A stretch of 64,000 nucleotides of DNA from Fusobacterium naviforme (lineage in GTDB: Bacteria > Bacillota > Clostridia > Lachnospirales > Lachnospiraceae): contig PYGH01000002.1 of assembly GCA_003014445.1 (NCBI GenBank), forward strand, positions 210,024 through 274,023. Direction: 5' to 3'. The position numbers and the translations under genes were made by a program. The notes below the pieces were generated by a model. That model saw only the letters and a list, made by a program, of their open reading frames with translations. It ran no database searches and was not told the origin of the DNA. Below, piece after piece: positions 45,419 to 53,639 of this stretch (positions are counted from its first letter, which is position 1; each line of letters starts with the position of its first letter).

Positions 45419-47029
45419 TCATTCGGGCAGGTCTACCTTGCCAACGAAAGAGTAATAAATATCAATGTCCTGTCTGCGTGTGCCGTTCTCGTCATAGCTG
45501 CACTCATGCACAACGATTTTCTCCACAAACTCACGCAAAAGGGTAGGGGTAAGTTCTTCAAAGCTGGTGTACTTGCGGACAACATTCATAAACTTTTCTG
45601 CGTTTACCGTGGCTTCCTGCGCTTTGGAAAGCTCTGCCCGGATAGCGGCGGCTCTCTCTTTCAGTTCTTTCTGCTCGGCTTCATAGTCTGCCGACAGCTC
45701 CGTGAAACGCTCGTCTGAAATGCGCCCGGTCACGCTGTCCTCATACAGCCGCTTGAAGATAGCGGATAACTCGCTGATACGCTTCTCGGCGGCTTCCAGC
45801 TCCTTTTTCCTTGCGGCGTTCCTGCGCTTGCCCCCGTCCTCGTTCTGCTCGATCAGCAGCTTCATAAACCGGGCTTCGTGCTTCGCTGCATAGCTGGTGA
45901 CTTTCCGCAGATTGTCGGTCACTCCGGCGGTCAACAGGTCGGTGCGGATAAAGTGCGCCGTACAGTCACGGGTACGCTTCTTGTAGCTCCCGCAGATATA
46001 ACAATCCTGCTTGCGGGTGGCGTTCTGGTAACGCTGCTGGTAAAGGACGCTGCCGCAGTCGGCACAAAAGAGTATGCCGGAGAATAAGCCCACTTCATCA
46101 TAGCGGTTCGGGCGTTTGCGCTGCTTGCGTAACTCCTGCACACGCTCCCACATCTGGGTGTCAATGATAGGCTCATGGTGGTTCTCGAAAATCGCCTGTT
46201 TCTCAATGGGGTTCTCTACGCTGTGCTTGGTCTTGTAGGACGGCTTCTCCGTCTTGAAGTTTACCAGACAGCCCGTGTACTCCCTGTTTTCAAGGATATG
46301 TACCACGGTATTGGTCGCCCACTTGCACTCATAGCCGGGGTGGTAGCGGCGGGTGCTTCCCGTCCGACGGTATTCCAGCGTTCCCGGCGTGGGGATCTCC
46401 TGCTCTGTGAGCATACGGGCTATCTTGGTCGGCCCGTTCCCGGCAAGGCACAAGCTGTAAATCTGCCGCACAACAGGGGCGGCTTCCCCGTCAATGATAA
46501 AATTTTCGTCCTCGTCCATAAAGTAGCCGTATACGGGTTTGCTCGTGACGGGCTTCCCGCTCATACCCTTAGACCGTTTTACTGCTTTGATTTTCTTGCT
46601 CGTATCTCTCACCAGCCATTCGTTAAAAATGTTCCGCAGAGGGGCAAAATCATTGTCGCCCTGTGCGCTGTCCACTCCGTCATTGATAGCGATAAAGCGG
46701 ACGCCTTTCTGTGGGAAAATCATTTCCGTATACATTCCCACTTGCAGATAGTTTCGCCCTAACCGTGACATATCCTTGACGATAACGGTGCCGACTTTTC
46801 CGGCTTCAATGTCCGCAAGCATGGCTTGAAAACCGGGTCTTTGGAAGTTCGCCCCAGAATAACCGTCATCTGTGTACCATTGCAGATTGGAAAAGCCGTT
46901 CTGCTTCGCATAGGTTTCAAGAATACGCTTCTGGTTTGAAATAGAATTGCTCTCACCTTGCAGCTCGTCCTCGTGGGATAATCTCGGATAAAGGGCGGTA
47001 ATAAGGTTTCGGGTGGTCTGTCTTAACAT
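45419..47029 (-). CDS. Large serine recombinase, TnpX-like
   Basis: A 536-residue site-specific recombinase. Seen: the resolvase catalytic domain with ALYPRLSHEDELQGESNSIS (catalytic Ser in RLS), VKDMSRLGRNYLQ near residue 90, the recombinase domain with PVYGYF, a zinc ribbon (CADCGSVLY then CYICGSYKKRTRDC) near 325-355, and a C-terminal coiled coil around 385-470. These are features of TnpX/Int of Tn4451-like elements, which excise and integrate at short GA-containing sites. The ATG at 47029 follows ATGGAGGACACT. It is the last gene of the element on this side. Confidence 0.95.
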   Translation of the reverse strand: MLRQTTRNLITALYPRLSHEDELQGESNSISNQKRILETYAKQNGFSNLQWYTDDGYSGANFQRPGFQAMLADIEAGKVGTVIVKDMSRLGRNYLQVGMYTEMIFPQKGVRFIAINDGVDSAQGDNDFAPLRNIFNEWLVRDTSKKIKAVKRSKGMSGKPVTSKPVYGYFMDEDENFIIDGEAAPVVRQIYSLCLAGNGPTKIARMLTEQEIPTPGTLEYRRTGSTRRYHPGYECKWATNTVVHILENREYTGCLVNFKTEKPSYKTKHSVENPIEKQAIFENHHEPIIDTQMWERVQELRKQRKRPNRYDEVGLFSGILFCADCGSVLYQQRYQNATRKQDCYICGSYKKRTRDCTAHFIRTDLLTAGVTDNLRKVTSYAAKHEARFMKLLIEQNEDGGKRRNAARKKELEAAEKRISELSAIFKRLYEDSVTGRISDERFTELSADYEAEQKELKERAAAIRAELSKAQEATVNAEKFMNVVRKYTSFEELTPTLLREFVEKIVVHECSYDENGTRRQDIDIYYSFVGKVDLPE

Positions 47030-47046
47030 AGTGTCCTCCATTTCCG

Positions 47047-47101
47047 ACAGCCAGCCCCACTATTCCGTATGACTATCATACCACACGCCGGGGCTGGCTG
47101 T
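47047..47101. repeat. Perfect 12-bp inverted repeat upstream of the recombinase
   Basis: ACAGCCAGCCCC (47047-47058) and GGGGCTGGCTGT (47090-47101) are exact inverted copies. The loop contains ATGGTATGATAGTCATACGG, itself partly symmetric with TATGAT as a possible -10. It lies in the gap between tnpW and the recombinase and could form a hairpin in the mRNA or bind a regulator. Confidence 0.6.
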
Positions 47102-47129
47102 ACAGTCCTTTCTGCTTCTTTACGTCCCG

Positions 47130-47312
47130 TCAAATTGCCGATTTTTGTGTAGCAGCTTCCGCTTCCAGCACTTTCAGCATTTTATCGGCGGCGGTGGCGG
47201 TGGTGTCCTGCTTGAAATAGCCGGAAACGACAAGGACAGAATTACCTATGCGGATTTCCGTCACGCAATCCGGGCGGCGGGTGCTGCGGTCATTCTTTGG
47301 GGTGTTGGTCAT
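47130..47312 (-). CDS. TnpW-like small transposon protein
   Basis: A 60-residue protein: MTNTPKNDRS, a basic stretch, then VTEIRIGNSVLVVSGYFKQD and KMLKVLEAEAATQ. It resembles the TnpW family carried by Tn4451-like elements. The ATG at 47312 follows AAGGAGAGCCGCCT and overlaps the stop of the DnaC-like gene by four bases. An upstream in-frame ATG exists but overlaps that gene extensively. The role in transposition is undetermined. Confidence 0.8.
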   Translation of the reverse strand: MTNTPKNDRSTRRPDCVTEIRIGNSVLVVSGYFKQDTTATAADKMLKVLEAEAATQKSAI

Positions 47313-48166
47313 AGGCGGCTCTCCTTTCTGTTCATCAGCTTTTTCAGTTGTCCCATTTTCTCCTGCGCCGTGGCTTTTCGGAAGTTGCTCCCGGTAAAGC
47401 GGACAGGAGAACACATTTCAATCAGACGGTCATAAATGCGGGCGTGGGCGGTGTCCTCCGGGTGCTGCAAGTCCTCCAGCGTGAGATTAGTCGTGACGAT
47501 CAGCGGCCTGCCGCTGCGGTAACGGCTGTCAATCACGTTGTAGACCTGCTCTAAGCCGTATTCCGTTCCCCGTTCCATTCCAAAATCGTCAAGGATAAGC
47601 AGCGGGAAGCTGCAAAGTCGGGAGATATATTCATTCCTGCCCTCAAAGCTGGCGGCAAGGTCACCCAATATCAATGCAAAGTTTGTCATGCACACGGGGA
47701 TTTCACGCTCCATAAGGGCATTTGCGATACAGCCCGCAAAATAGCTCTTGCCTGTGCCAACGCCGCCCCATAGCAGATAGCCAATGTTGCGCTCTTTCAT
47801 GGTTTCCCAGTTCTCCACATAGAAATGGGCGTGTTCCATTTGCGGGCACTTGCCGTTGTCGTTCTCAAACGTCCAGCCCTGCATAGCCGGGTCTGTAAAG
47901 CCCCGCCGCTTCAACCGCTCGACAGTTTCAAGGTGACTGCGCTGTTTCTCTGCGGCTTCCCGTTCCTCACGCTCTGCCCGCTGGCAGTCACATTCTGCCG
48001 GGTGGCGGTCACGCCCCAGCCATGCGGCGGTTTCTTTGGGGAAATAGCCCTCTTTGGGCTTGTGGCACTTCCCGCAGTATAAAAGCCCGTCCTCGCCGGT
48101 GTAGTCCTCCGGCTCCGGCGTGGTGTCGGTCATATTCAAAATCATTTCATCAAATCCATTCGTCAT
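47309..48166 (-). CDS. DnaC/IstB-like ATP-binding helicase loader
   Basis: A 285-residue AAA+ ATPase. Seen: an N-terminal zinc-binding region (LYCGKCHKPKEG, CDCQRAE) within the first 80 residues, Walker A GGVGTGKSYFAG near 138, Walker B LLILDDFGMERGTEYG near 195, and sensor TTNLT near 230. Loaders of this DnaC/DnaI group deliver the replicative helicase. The ATG overlaps the stop of the replication initiator by four bases, so the two act together in replication of the excised circle. Confidence 0.9.
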   Translation of the reverse strand: MTNGFDEMILNMTDTTPEPEDYTGEDGLLYCGKCHKPKEGYFPKETAAWLGRDRHPAECDCQRAEREEREAAEKQRSHLETVERLKRRGFTDPAMQGWTFENDNGKCPQMEHAHFYVENWETMKERNIGYLLWGGVGTGKSYFAGCIANALMEREIPVCMTNFALILGDLAASFEGRNEYISRLCSFPLLILDDFGMERGTEYGLEQVYNVIDSRYRSGRPLIVTTNLTLEDLQHPEDTAHARIYDRLIEMCSPVRFTGSNFRKATAQEKMGQLKKLMNRKESRL

Positions 48167-48921
48167 AAGCTCTCGCCCTCCTTACAGGTATAATCGGGTA
48201 TGCCCTTTTTCGGGGCTTTCTTGGCTGCGTCCTCCTGCGCCCACTTGAAAATCGTGGCTGCATGGCTCTTGTATTTCCTCCCGCTGGAAGCGATATGGCA
48301 GGATAGGCGGTCAATGTAATACTCCCACTTGCCGGGAAGCTCTGTTTTCAGCCCGTCAAGCTCCGTATCGGAAAGAATGACATTGTGGTATCTGCCATAG
48401 GCGGCGGGGGCGGGGTGTCCCGTTTCTAACTCTCTCTCTTTTTCTATTTCTATATCTATCTCTTTCTCTATCTCTATCTCTGGTGGACAAATGTCCGCTC
48501 GATATGGTGGACATTTGTCCGCCCCTGTCTGCGGCAGGGCTTTTTGTTCCTGCAAAGCCAGCCGCGCCCTGCGCTTGCGCTCCCCCTCGGTAGAGGACTG
48601 GCCGATTAAAAGCTCAATGTTGCTCATGTAGAGTGCGCCGCTTGGCAAAGGCTCCACAAGCCCCAGCTTCATAAAGATTTTCAAAGCTCTCTCTACGGTA
48701 CCTACCTGCTGGCGGGTAATGGTCGCAATCATCTGGGCGGTGTAGGGGATATTCTCGTCAAGCTGCAATTTCCCGCCGTTTTTCAGCGATTTCAAGTACA
48801 GCTTCAAGAGAATGTTGGAATAGATAACGCCGTCCTGCATACTTTCCAGCAGAACGATTGCATCATCGTCAAAATAGCTCTCTTTCAGCTTGAGGTAGTA
48901 ATATTTGCGGTTATCTGCCAT
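48163..48921 (-). CDS. Replisome organizer / replication initiator
   Basis: A 252-residue protein. The N-terminal winged-helix part (YYYLKLKESYFDDDAIVLLE, then TAQMIATITRQQVGTVERALKIF) is the phage replisome-organizer N-terminal domain. A low-complexity Glu/Ile/Lys linker (near 155-175) follows, then a C-terminal segment ending AATIFKWAQEDA as in DnaD/RepA-type proteins. It starts at 48921 after AAGGAGGACGCAGCCT. It is coupled to the DnaC-like loader downstream. DNA repeats inside this gene, in the linker, look like an origin. Confidence 0.85.
   Translation of the reverse strand: MADNRKYYYLKLKESYFDDDAIVLLESMQDGVIYSNILLKLYLKSLKNGGKLQLDENIPYTAQMIATITRQQVGTVERALKIFMKLGLVEPLPSGALYMSNIELLIGQSSTEGERKRRARLALQEQKALPQTGADKCPPYRADICPPEIEIEKEIDIEIEKERELETGHPAPAAYGRYHNVILSDTELDGLKTELPGKWEYYIDRLSCHIASSGRKYKSHAATIFKWAQEDAAKKAPKKGIPDYTCKEGESL
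48481..48522. other. Candidate replication origin iterons inside the initiator gene
   Basis: TGGTGGACAAATGTCCGC starts at 48481 and TGGTGGACATTTGTCCGC at 48505: 18-bp direct repeats with two mismatches, period 24, each a near palindrome. They lie in the linker-coding part of the initiator gene, next to an AT/CT low-complexity tract at 48429-48480 that could melt. Lambda O and several phage initiators carry their origin in the same place. Function is inferred. Confidence 0.5.
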
Positions 48922-49102
48922 AGGCTGCGTCCTCCTTTTTCCAGCGTTTGGAATAATAGCGAGGGCATAGTATGATAACCGCCCGGAAGCTCTGTTTGCA
49001 GTCACGGGTGCAGCCCCGGCATAGGTCGTTGTAAGTGATACGGTTGCGGTGGTTGAGGAAGAAAGACCATTCCAGCCGCCGCTTCTTGCTCATTCTCGGC
49101 AA
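48911..49102 (-). CDS. Small cysteine-containing protein of the element
   Basis: A 63-residue protein read from a TTG at 49102 behind GAAAGGAGCTTACCA, with an internal ATG three codons on. It is basic, with YNDLCRGCTRDCKQ, three cysteines in a short space that may bind metal. It overlaps the initiator start by 11 bases. It recurs in similar elements as a small hypothetical protein upstream of the initiator, but I do not know its function. Confidence 0.55.
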   Translation of the reverse strand: MPRMSKKRRLEWSFFLNHRNRITYNDLCRGCTRDCKQSFRAVIILCPRYYSKRWKKEDAAYGR

Positions 49103-49288
49103 TGGTAAGCTCCTTTCTGCCGTTCCTATCGGTGTAGCGGGATAGGGGGCATTTTCTGTATGTTCTCGGTATCATTTTCGGGCTTTTTCTGCCCTGTAAG
49201 CCCCGTTTGGAAGTCGGGGAGTATTGCGGTAAGGGTTCATATCATACCTGTATTTTTGTAGGGTTTCGGTATCATTTCGGGGCGGTCT

Positions 49289-50920
49289 TTAACGCTCCTG
49301 TTCACGCTTTTTCTGCTGGCTCGGTGCGCCCCTTAAAATCTGGTCGATATTGCGTCTGACTGTCTGAAGCTCCTGCGCCCGCTGGCGTTTCTCCCGGTAG
49401 TCGTTATATCCGGCGTTCTTCTGGACGGTAAGCTGCTCAATCTCCCTTTGCAGGGCTTTGCTGGCTGGCAGCTTGGTTATTCCATGCTCCCGGAAATAAC
49501 GGGCGGCTGTGTCCGCTATGATAAAATCGCTTTCGTGCTGTTCCCGGTAGGCTCTCCGGGCTTTCTCCGATTTCTGCGCTTTCAGACCGTCACGGGCGGG
49601 CTTCGTGCCGATATAGCCCAAAAGGTTGCGCTGCAATTCCTTTTTCTCCCGGATAGCGGCTTCCAGCCCTTTCAGTCCGGCAAGGCTCTCCTGCGTGGCG
49701 GTGTTGGCTGCGGAAATGGCAGCGTCCAGCTCGTCCGGGGAAGAAAAGCCATACTGCTGGTAGAGCATGAGGGTAGCCGACATCTGTTTGAGGTTGTGCA
49801 TGGTCGCCCACTTCTCATAGCCCCGTCCTTTCCCCTCGGCTCGCTTGGCGGCTATGTCTACCATGCGCTGTACAGCGTCATTGTTCGGGGCGTTTTTCGC
49901 TTCTTTTTTCGTCCGTAAGCGGTCTTTGATACTGCCGGGGTATTCCGCTATGGCTGCGGGTTTTTCGGCGGCTCTGGCGGCGTTCTGCTCCAAAACGGAG
50001 AGGACAGCAGCCCGGTCAAAATCGTCCCCCAGCTTCCGGGCGGTAATTGGCTTCGTCCTGTCCGGCGTGAGGTAACTTAGCCGCCCCCGGCTCTCCTTGA
50101 CGGTCACACCATGCCGGAGAAGCAGGGCGGCAAACTCATCAAAGCCGGAAGCAGCGGCAAGGGCTTCCCGGATAGTCCGGCGCAGCTTCGCCTTATCCGT
50201 TTCAAACTTGGTCTGCCGGGGCGCGATACCGTCCGCAGCAATAGGGGCGTTGGCTCTGTCAAGGGCAGCCTGTCCTTTCTTCTGCGCCCAATACTCACGC
50301 TCGGTAATGCGTTCTTTGCTGCCGTTCAAAAGGTCTATCTGGTAAAGCCCCTCGCTGTGGCACATCTCCATGACTTCGGCTTTCAGATAGTTCATAGCTG
50401 CGTCCGTACAGCGGTGCTTGCAGCCTGCTTTCCTGTCCGCTGGCCTGTCCATGTGGGGCAGCATGGGAACCTCCGCAATCCGCAGACTGTTAATGACGAT
50501 ATGCACATGGATATTTTCGGTGTGGCTGTGTCCGTCCGGGTGGGTGCAGACAAGGGCCTGGTGTCCGGGGAAATGCTCGGCGCAGAACTTCTCGCCCAGC
50601 TCCTGCGCCCGATCAACGGTCAAGCCGTTGTCCGGGCCGTCCCGTGGGTCAAAGCTGATGATGTAGTGGTGGCTCTTTACGTCCTCCCGTTTCTGGTTCT
50701 TGCCGTAGCGGAGATTGGAGCGCATACAGGCAACGGCAAAATCCTCCCCGCCACAATTCAGAGAGGATATGCGGTAGTCTACCCTCGGTATGAGCCGCCC
50801 GTCTGCGTCAAGGGTGGGCTTCATGGTAAACTCGTCATGCTCGAATGTGAGGTATTTTTCAGCGTCCCCGTAGTTGGCATTTTTAGAGCTGATATGTTTG
50901 AGTATCGCCAACGGCTTCAC
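49289..50920 (-). CDS. MobP-type relaxase
   Basis: A 543-residue relaxase that nicks the element at its transfer origin. Seen: an N-terminal LAILKHISSKNANYGDAEKYL, then HHYIISFDP near residue 85, and the metal site ENIHVHIVINSL near 137 (the HxHxxIN motif). The C-terminal half is charged with coiled coil. It starts with GTG at 50920, overlapping the end of mobC. This arrangement, mobC then relaxase, is that of MOBP elements mobilised by helper conjugation machinery. Confidence 0.92.
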   Translation of the reverse strand: MKPLAILKHISSKNANYGDAEKYLTFEHDEFTMKPTLDADGRLIPRVDYRISSLNCGGEDFAVACMRSNLRYGKNQKREDVKSHHYIISFDPRDGPDNGLTVDRAQELGEKFCAEHFPGHQALVCTHPDGHSHTENIHVHIVINSLRIAEVPMLPHMDRPADRKAGCKHRCTDAAMNYLKAEVMEMCHSEGLYQIDLLNGSKERITEREYWAQKKGQAALDRANAPIAADGIAPRQTKFETDKAKLRRTIREALAAASGFDEFAALLLRHGVTVKESRGRLSYLTPDRTKPITARKLGDDFDRAAVLSVLEQNAARAAEKPAAIAEYPGSIKDRLRTKKEAKNAPNNDAVQRMVDIAAKRAEGKGRGYEKWATMHNLKQMSATLMLYQQYGFSSPDELDAAISAANTATQESLAGLKGLEAAIREKKELQRNLLGYIGTKPARDGLKAQKSEKARRAYREQHESDFIIADTAARYFREHGITKLPASKALQREIEQLTVQKNAGYNDYREKRQRAQELQTVRRNIDQILRGAPSQQKKREQER

Positions 50921-51281
50921 CTACTTTCTGCAAGACTTCAAACTTCAAGGCGGCAAGGTCGGCGGCGGCTCCCCGCACTTCCTTTTCCAGCCCCCGGTAG
51001 GGGCTTCCGTATTCGTTCAGGCTCCGGGCAATCTGGTTTAAGTTGCCGCCGATTTTCCCGTACTCTGCCGTGAGCTTGGAGAGGGCGGCAAGCAGCCCGT
51101 CATTGACCGGGGAAACGGTGACAATGGGGCGTATGGTCGCTTTCCGTATGGCTTGCCGGATAAACTCGGACTGGCTGATTTCATAAGCCGCCAGCCGCCC
51201 GGTGAAGTCGGCGTATTCTTCATCGGTCATGCGGGTCTTTACCACATGACGGCGGTGGGGCGTATTGTATTTCTTTCGCAT
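50883..51281 (-). CDS. mobC: MobC-type relaxosome protein
   Basis: A 132-residue protein: basic N-terminus (RKKYNTPHRRHVVKTRMTDEEY), a ribbon-helix-helix-like region (SQSEFIRQAIRKATIRP), and the GGNLNQIARSLNEYGSPY segment typical of MobC. It helps the relaxase melt the transfer origin. The ATG at 51281 follows AGAAAGGAGGTCACAGACC, a very strong site; longer reading upstream lacks support. Its 3' end overlaps the relaxase start by 38 bases. Confidence 0.93.
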   Translation of the reverse strand: MRKKYNTPHRRHVVKTRMTDEEYADFTGRLAAYEISQSEFIRQAIRKATIRPIVTVSPVNDGLLAALSKLTAEYGKIGGNLNQIARSLNEYGSPYRGLEKEVRGAAADLAALKFEVLQKVGEAVGDTQTYQL

Positions 51282-51482
51282 GGTCTGTGACCTCCTTTCT
51301 CGCCCGACAGGGCGCATAGCAGGGTTTGGGGAAGGCACTCCCCAACAAGATTCCCGCAGGGGCAAAAATAAGCGGAGAGCGAATTTTGGCACCTCGGTAG
51401 AATCTTGCTCTGAAAAACTCCGGCGTTCCCCGGCTCCCGTCCTTTCCGCTAACAAAACGTTTCAAAAGGGCTTTGCTACCCG

Positions 51483-51602
51483 CTATTCCGGCTTATCTTG
51501 AAAATTTTCCTTTCACTACCTACAACACCACGCAAAGCAAAATGGACGGAGATTTTTAGAATTTCCCCTCTATTCCCTACAACACCACGCAAGCCGGAAT
51601 AG
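51483..51602. other. Candidate transfer origin with inverted and direct repeats
   Basis: CTATTCCGGCTT (51483-51494) is matched by AAGCCGGAATAG (51591-51602), a perfect 12-bp inverted repeat. Between them the 17-mer CCTACAACACCACGCAA occurs at 51519-51535 and again at 51576-51592. The stretch 51282-51736 has no gene and lies just upstream of mobC, the usual site of oriT in MOBP elements. The nick site cannot be assigned. Confidence 0.5.
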
Positions 51603-51736
51603 GCGGACAATGGCAGTATTTTTTTCTTTGATACCCTCTACGGATAAGTAAGGGATTTTGCCAACTGCGGCGGCTATTTTCCCTTTTGTTTTTTCATACT
51701 GGGGATTTTCAAAAATGCCAAACAGGAACGAAAAAA

Positions 51737-51767
51737 AGCAGCAAATCTGTTGAATAGATTTACTGCT
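51737..51767 (-). terminator. Terminator after the HTH gene
   Basis: AGCAGCAAATCT (51737-51748) pairs with AGATTTACTGCT (51756-51767). On the minus strand seven Ts follow directly, a strong factor-independent terminator 48 bases after the HTH gene stop. Confidence 0.8.
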
Positions 51768-51814
51768 TTCTGGTTGCCGGCGAAGCGGCGGTTATTCAGT
51801 TGTAGGCGGTAGGG

Positions 51815-52018
51815 CTATCTCCCAAAGCGGAACTTGAAAATAGCTGTGAGAAGCGTCTGGGTGATGTAGTCCTCTGTATCTTGGTCTACCCGTCCATTCA
51901 CACGGGCGGCACATTGTATGCGGCGGCGGTAATACTGCAATACAGTTCCCACCGCTTCCGGCTCCCCGCTGGCGGCTTGGACGATTGTTTCATAGGGGAG
52001 AAGCCTATTATTTCTCAT
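51815..52018 (-). CDS. Helix-turn-helix protein of the element
   Basis: A 67-residue protein (RNNRLLPYETIVQAASGEPEA, VLQYYRRRIQCAA, then DTEDYITQTLLTAIFKF) of the HTH_16 type found in Tn916-like and related elements. The ATG at 52018 follows ATGGAGGGAATGGCAT; a longer frame is not supported. It overlaps the 3' end of the sigma-like gene by 11 bases, so the pair is co-translated. In Tn916-type systems the equivalent genes control conjugation and excision. Confidence 0.75.
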   Translation of the reverse strand: MRNNRLLPYETIVQAASGEPEAVGTVLQYYRRRIQCAARVNGRVDQDTEDYITQTLLTAIFKFRFGR

Positions 52019-52454
52019 ATGCCATTCCCTCCATTTCCGCTTGGAGCTGCCGTAGGGCTTTTCGGATATGGTAGCCCGCTGTGCTGCGGCTGCGCCCGTA
52101 CTGTCTGCCAATTTCGTGCTGTGGAATACGCTTGAAAAAGGACAGGTAAATCATTTCCCGCTCCCGTTCGTCCAGCCGTGACAGGGCTTCCGCAAGTAAA
52201 CCGCTGCTGAAAATGACCGTATCGCCGCAAAGGGTAAGTATGTATTCCTCGTCCGGCTCCGGGGCTTGGAAATATTCATCTGTCGTGCCTAAAGGGTAGT
52301 GCTTTTCGTCTGTGAGGTATTCAAGGGATATTTCTCTTTTGTGCTTCCTGCTCCGTGTCCTCGCTGCGTTGATCGTTGCATTTCGGATAACGACTTTGCA
52401 AAAGGCATGGAAAGTGTACTCGATATGTTCCCGATATTCTTCTGTACAGGTCAT
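52008..52454 (-). CDS. Element-encoded sigma-70-like factor
   Basis: A 148-residue protein: N-terminal helix with HAFCKVVIRNATINAARTR, a middle KREISLEYLTDEKHYPL stretch, and a C-terminal sigma region 4-like HTH (LDEREREMIYLSFFKRIPQHEIGRQYGRSRSTAGYHIRKAL). Such small sigma-like proteins with an HTH partner are standard in conjugative elements of Firmicutes and likely switch on transfer or excision genes. A second, broken copy of its middle portion lies at 53470-53566. Confidence 0.85.
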   Translation of the reverse strand: MTCTEEYREHIEYTFHAFCKVVIRNATINAARTRSRKHKREISLEYLTDEKHYPLGTTDEYFQAPEPDEEYILTLCGDTVIFSSGLLAEALSRLDEREREMIYLSFFKRIPQHEIGRQYGRSRSTAGYHIRKALRQLQAEMEGMAYEK

Positions 52455-52658
52455 GGAAAATCCCCCTTTCCTCCCAAAAGGGCTGTGGCTGGTTAGTAGT
52501 TGCTTTTTATGATAGTAAGGGGCGGCAGCACTTTAGGCTGTCGCTCCTTGACTGCCTAACTGCAAAACCGGGCGGGGCTGTCAACGGCGGGCGAAGCCCG
52601 TTCATCTTGACCGTTGACTGGCTCGGCCGGGTTTGCTATTTATCCGGCAAACTTGAAT

Positions 52659-53426
52659 TTATTTTAAGCTATCACGTTTTACCTTTTTAAGCCTTACTAT
52701 CATTACCATAGGAATTTCTTTATTGTTTTTGAAACATTCTTCATAAAATCCATCAATGACAAATCCAGCTCTGAAACAAAGGTTAAAAATATCTTGTATG
52801 GAACGATGATAATAAATCTGCTCCTCCGGCTGCCCTTCGATCGCTATATCATAGTAACTGTGCGGTGTCATATATTTTTCAGTCAATGTGATAAAACAAG
52901 GGTGCTGCGTTGCAAAGACAAAAATCCCGTTTTCCTCCAATAGTTCATAAACAGCCATAAAAAGCGGTTCAATATCCGTAATATCCATAATTGCCATATT
53001 AGAAACTGCTTTCGTAAAGGCTCGATTTCTTTTTAATCCTAATAAGCTTTCTCTATTGGTCGCATCCGCTACGCAAAACTCAATTTGTTTTGCATATTGT
53101 GATCGCCGTCTTTTAGCCAATTCTATCATTTTTTTGCTGTAATCAAAAGCGACGACCGAAGCGCCTCTCTGTGCAAGATACGAAGAATAATTTCCATTGC
53201 CGCACGCAATATCCAAAATGTAATCCGAAGGATCAGGAGAGAGAAGTTCCGTTACTTTGGGACGTACTACCTCTCTGTGAAATTCATTGGATTCGTCACC
53301 CATTGCATCATCCCAAAATTGTGCGTTTTTCTCCCAGATCTTTTTGCTTTCCTCTGTTCCCATGTTCTCTCCCACTCCCAAAATTTGCCTTTTTGCTTCC
53401 ATTAAATCTTCCTTACTATATTCCAT
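52659..53426 (-). CDS. Class I SAM-dependent methyltransferase
   Basis: A 255-residue methyltransferase. Seen: the SAM-binding motif ILDIACGNGNYSSYLAQRG near residue 72, acidic end of strand 2 (VVAFDYSKKMIELAKRR), and motif II-like FTKAVSNMAIMDITD near 138. ATG at 53426 follows ATGGAGGGTAACA. It looks like a small-molecule methylase (methyltransferase 11/25 type); it has no DNA-recognition domain, and an rRNA or antibiotic target is not shown. It is AT-richer than the recombinase-relaxase backbone, so it is cargo acquired separately. Confidence 0.85.
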   Translation of the reverse strand: MEYSKEDLMEAKRQILGVGENMGTEESKKIWEKNAQFWDDAMGDESNEFHREVVRPKVTELLSPDPSDYILDIACGNGNYSSYLAQRGASVVAFDYSKKMIELAKRRRSQYAKQIEFCVADATNRESLLGLKRNRAFTKAVSNMAIMDITDIEPLFMAVYELLEENGIFVFATQHPCFITLTEKYMTPHSYYDIAIEGQPEEQIYYHRSIQDIFNLCFRAGFVIDGFYEECFKNNKEIPMVMIVRLKKVKRDSLK

Positions 53427-53469
53427 TGTTACCCTCCATAACTTCTGATTGTTGCCGTCTTGACTATTA

Positions 53470-53566
53470 TGTATCTTTTCTTTCCAAAATGGTATAGGCT
53501 TTTATTTTTATAATGCTGCAAAACTTTTCTTCTGTAAGGTATTCAAAGGATATTTCCCTTTGCCGC
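53470..53566 (-). pseudogene. Remnant of a second sigma-like factor
   Basis: In one minus frame this reads RRQREISFEYLTEEKF and then diverges to a stop at about 53470; a TAG lies just upstream. It matches KREISLEYLTDEKHY of the intact sigma-like factor at 52008-52454. It is therefore the scar of a second element backbone, cut on both sides. Confidence 0.65.
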
Positions 53567-53639
53567 CGCTATTGGAAAGCCAAAAGCAGCGGCTTTTTTA
53601 CGCGATATGACCGAAAAGACTAGAAAGCAGGATATGTCA

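Noticed and set aside
52659..53426. Methyltransferase as part of a restriction or rRNA-resistance system
   Set aside because: No DNA target-recognition region and no restriction gene; the motifs suggest a small-molecule methylase, and no rRNA methylase family signature is seen.
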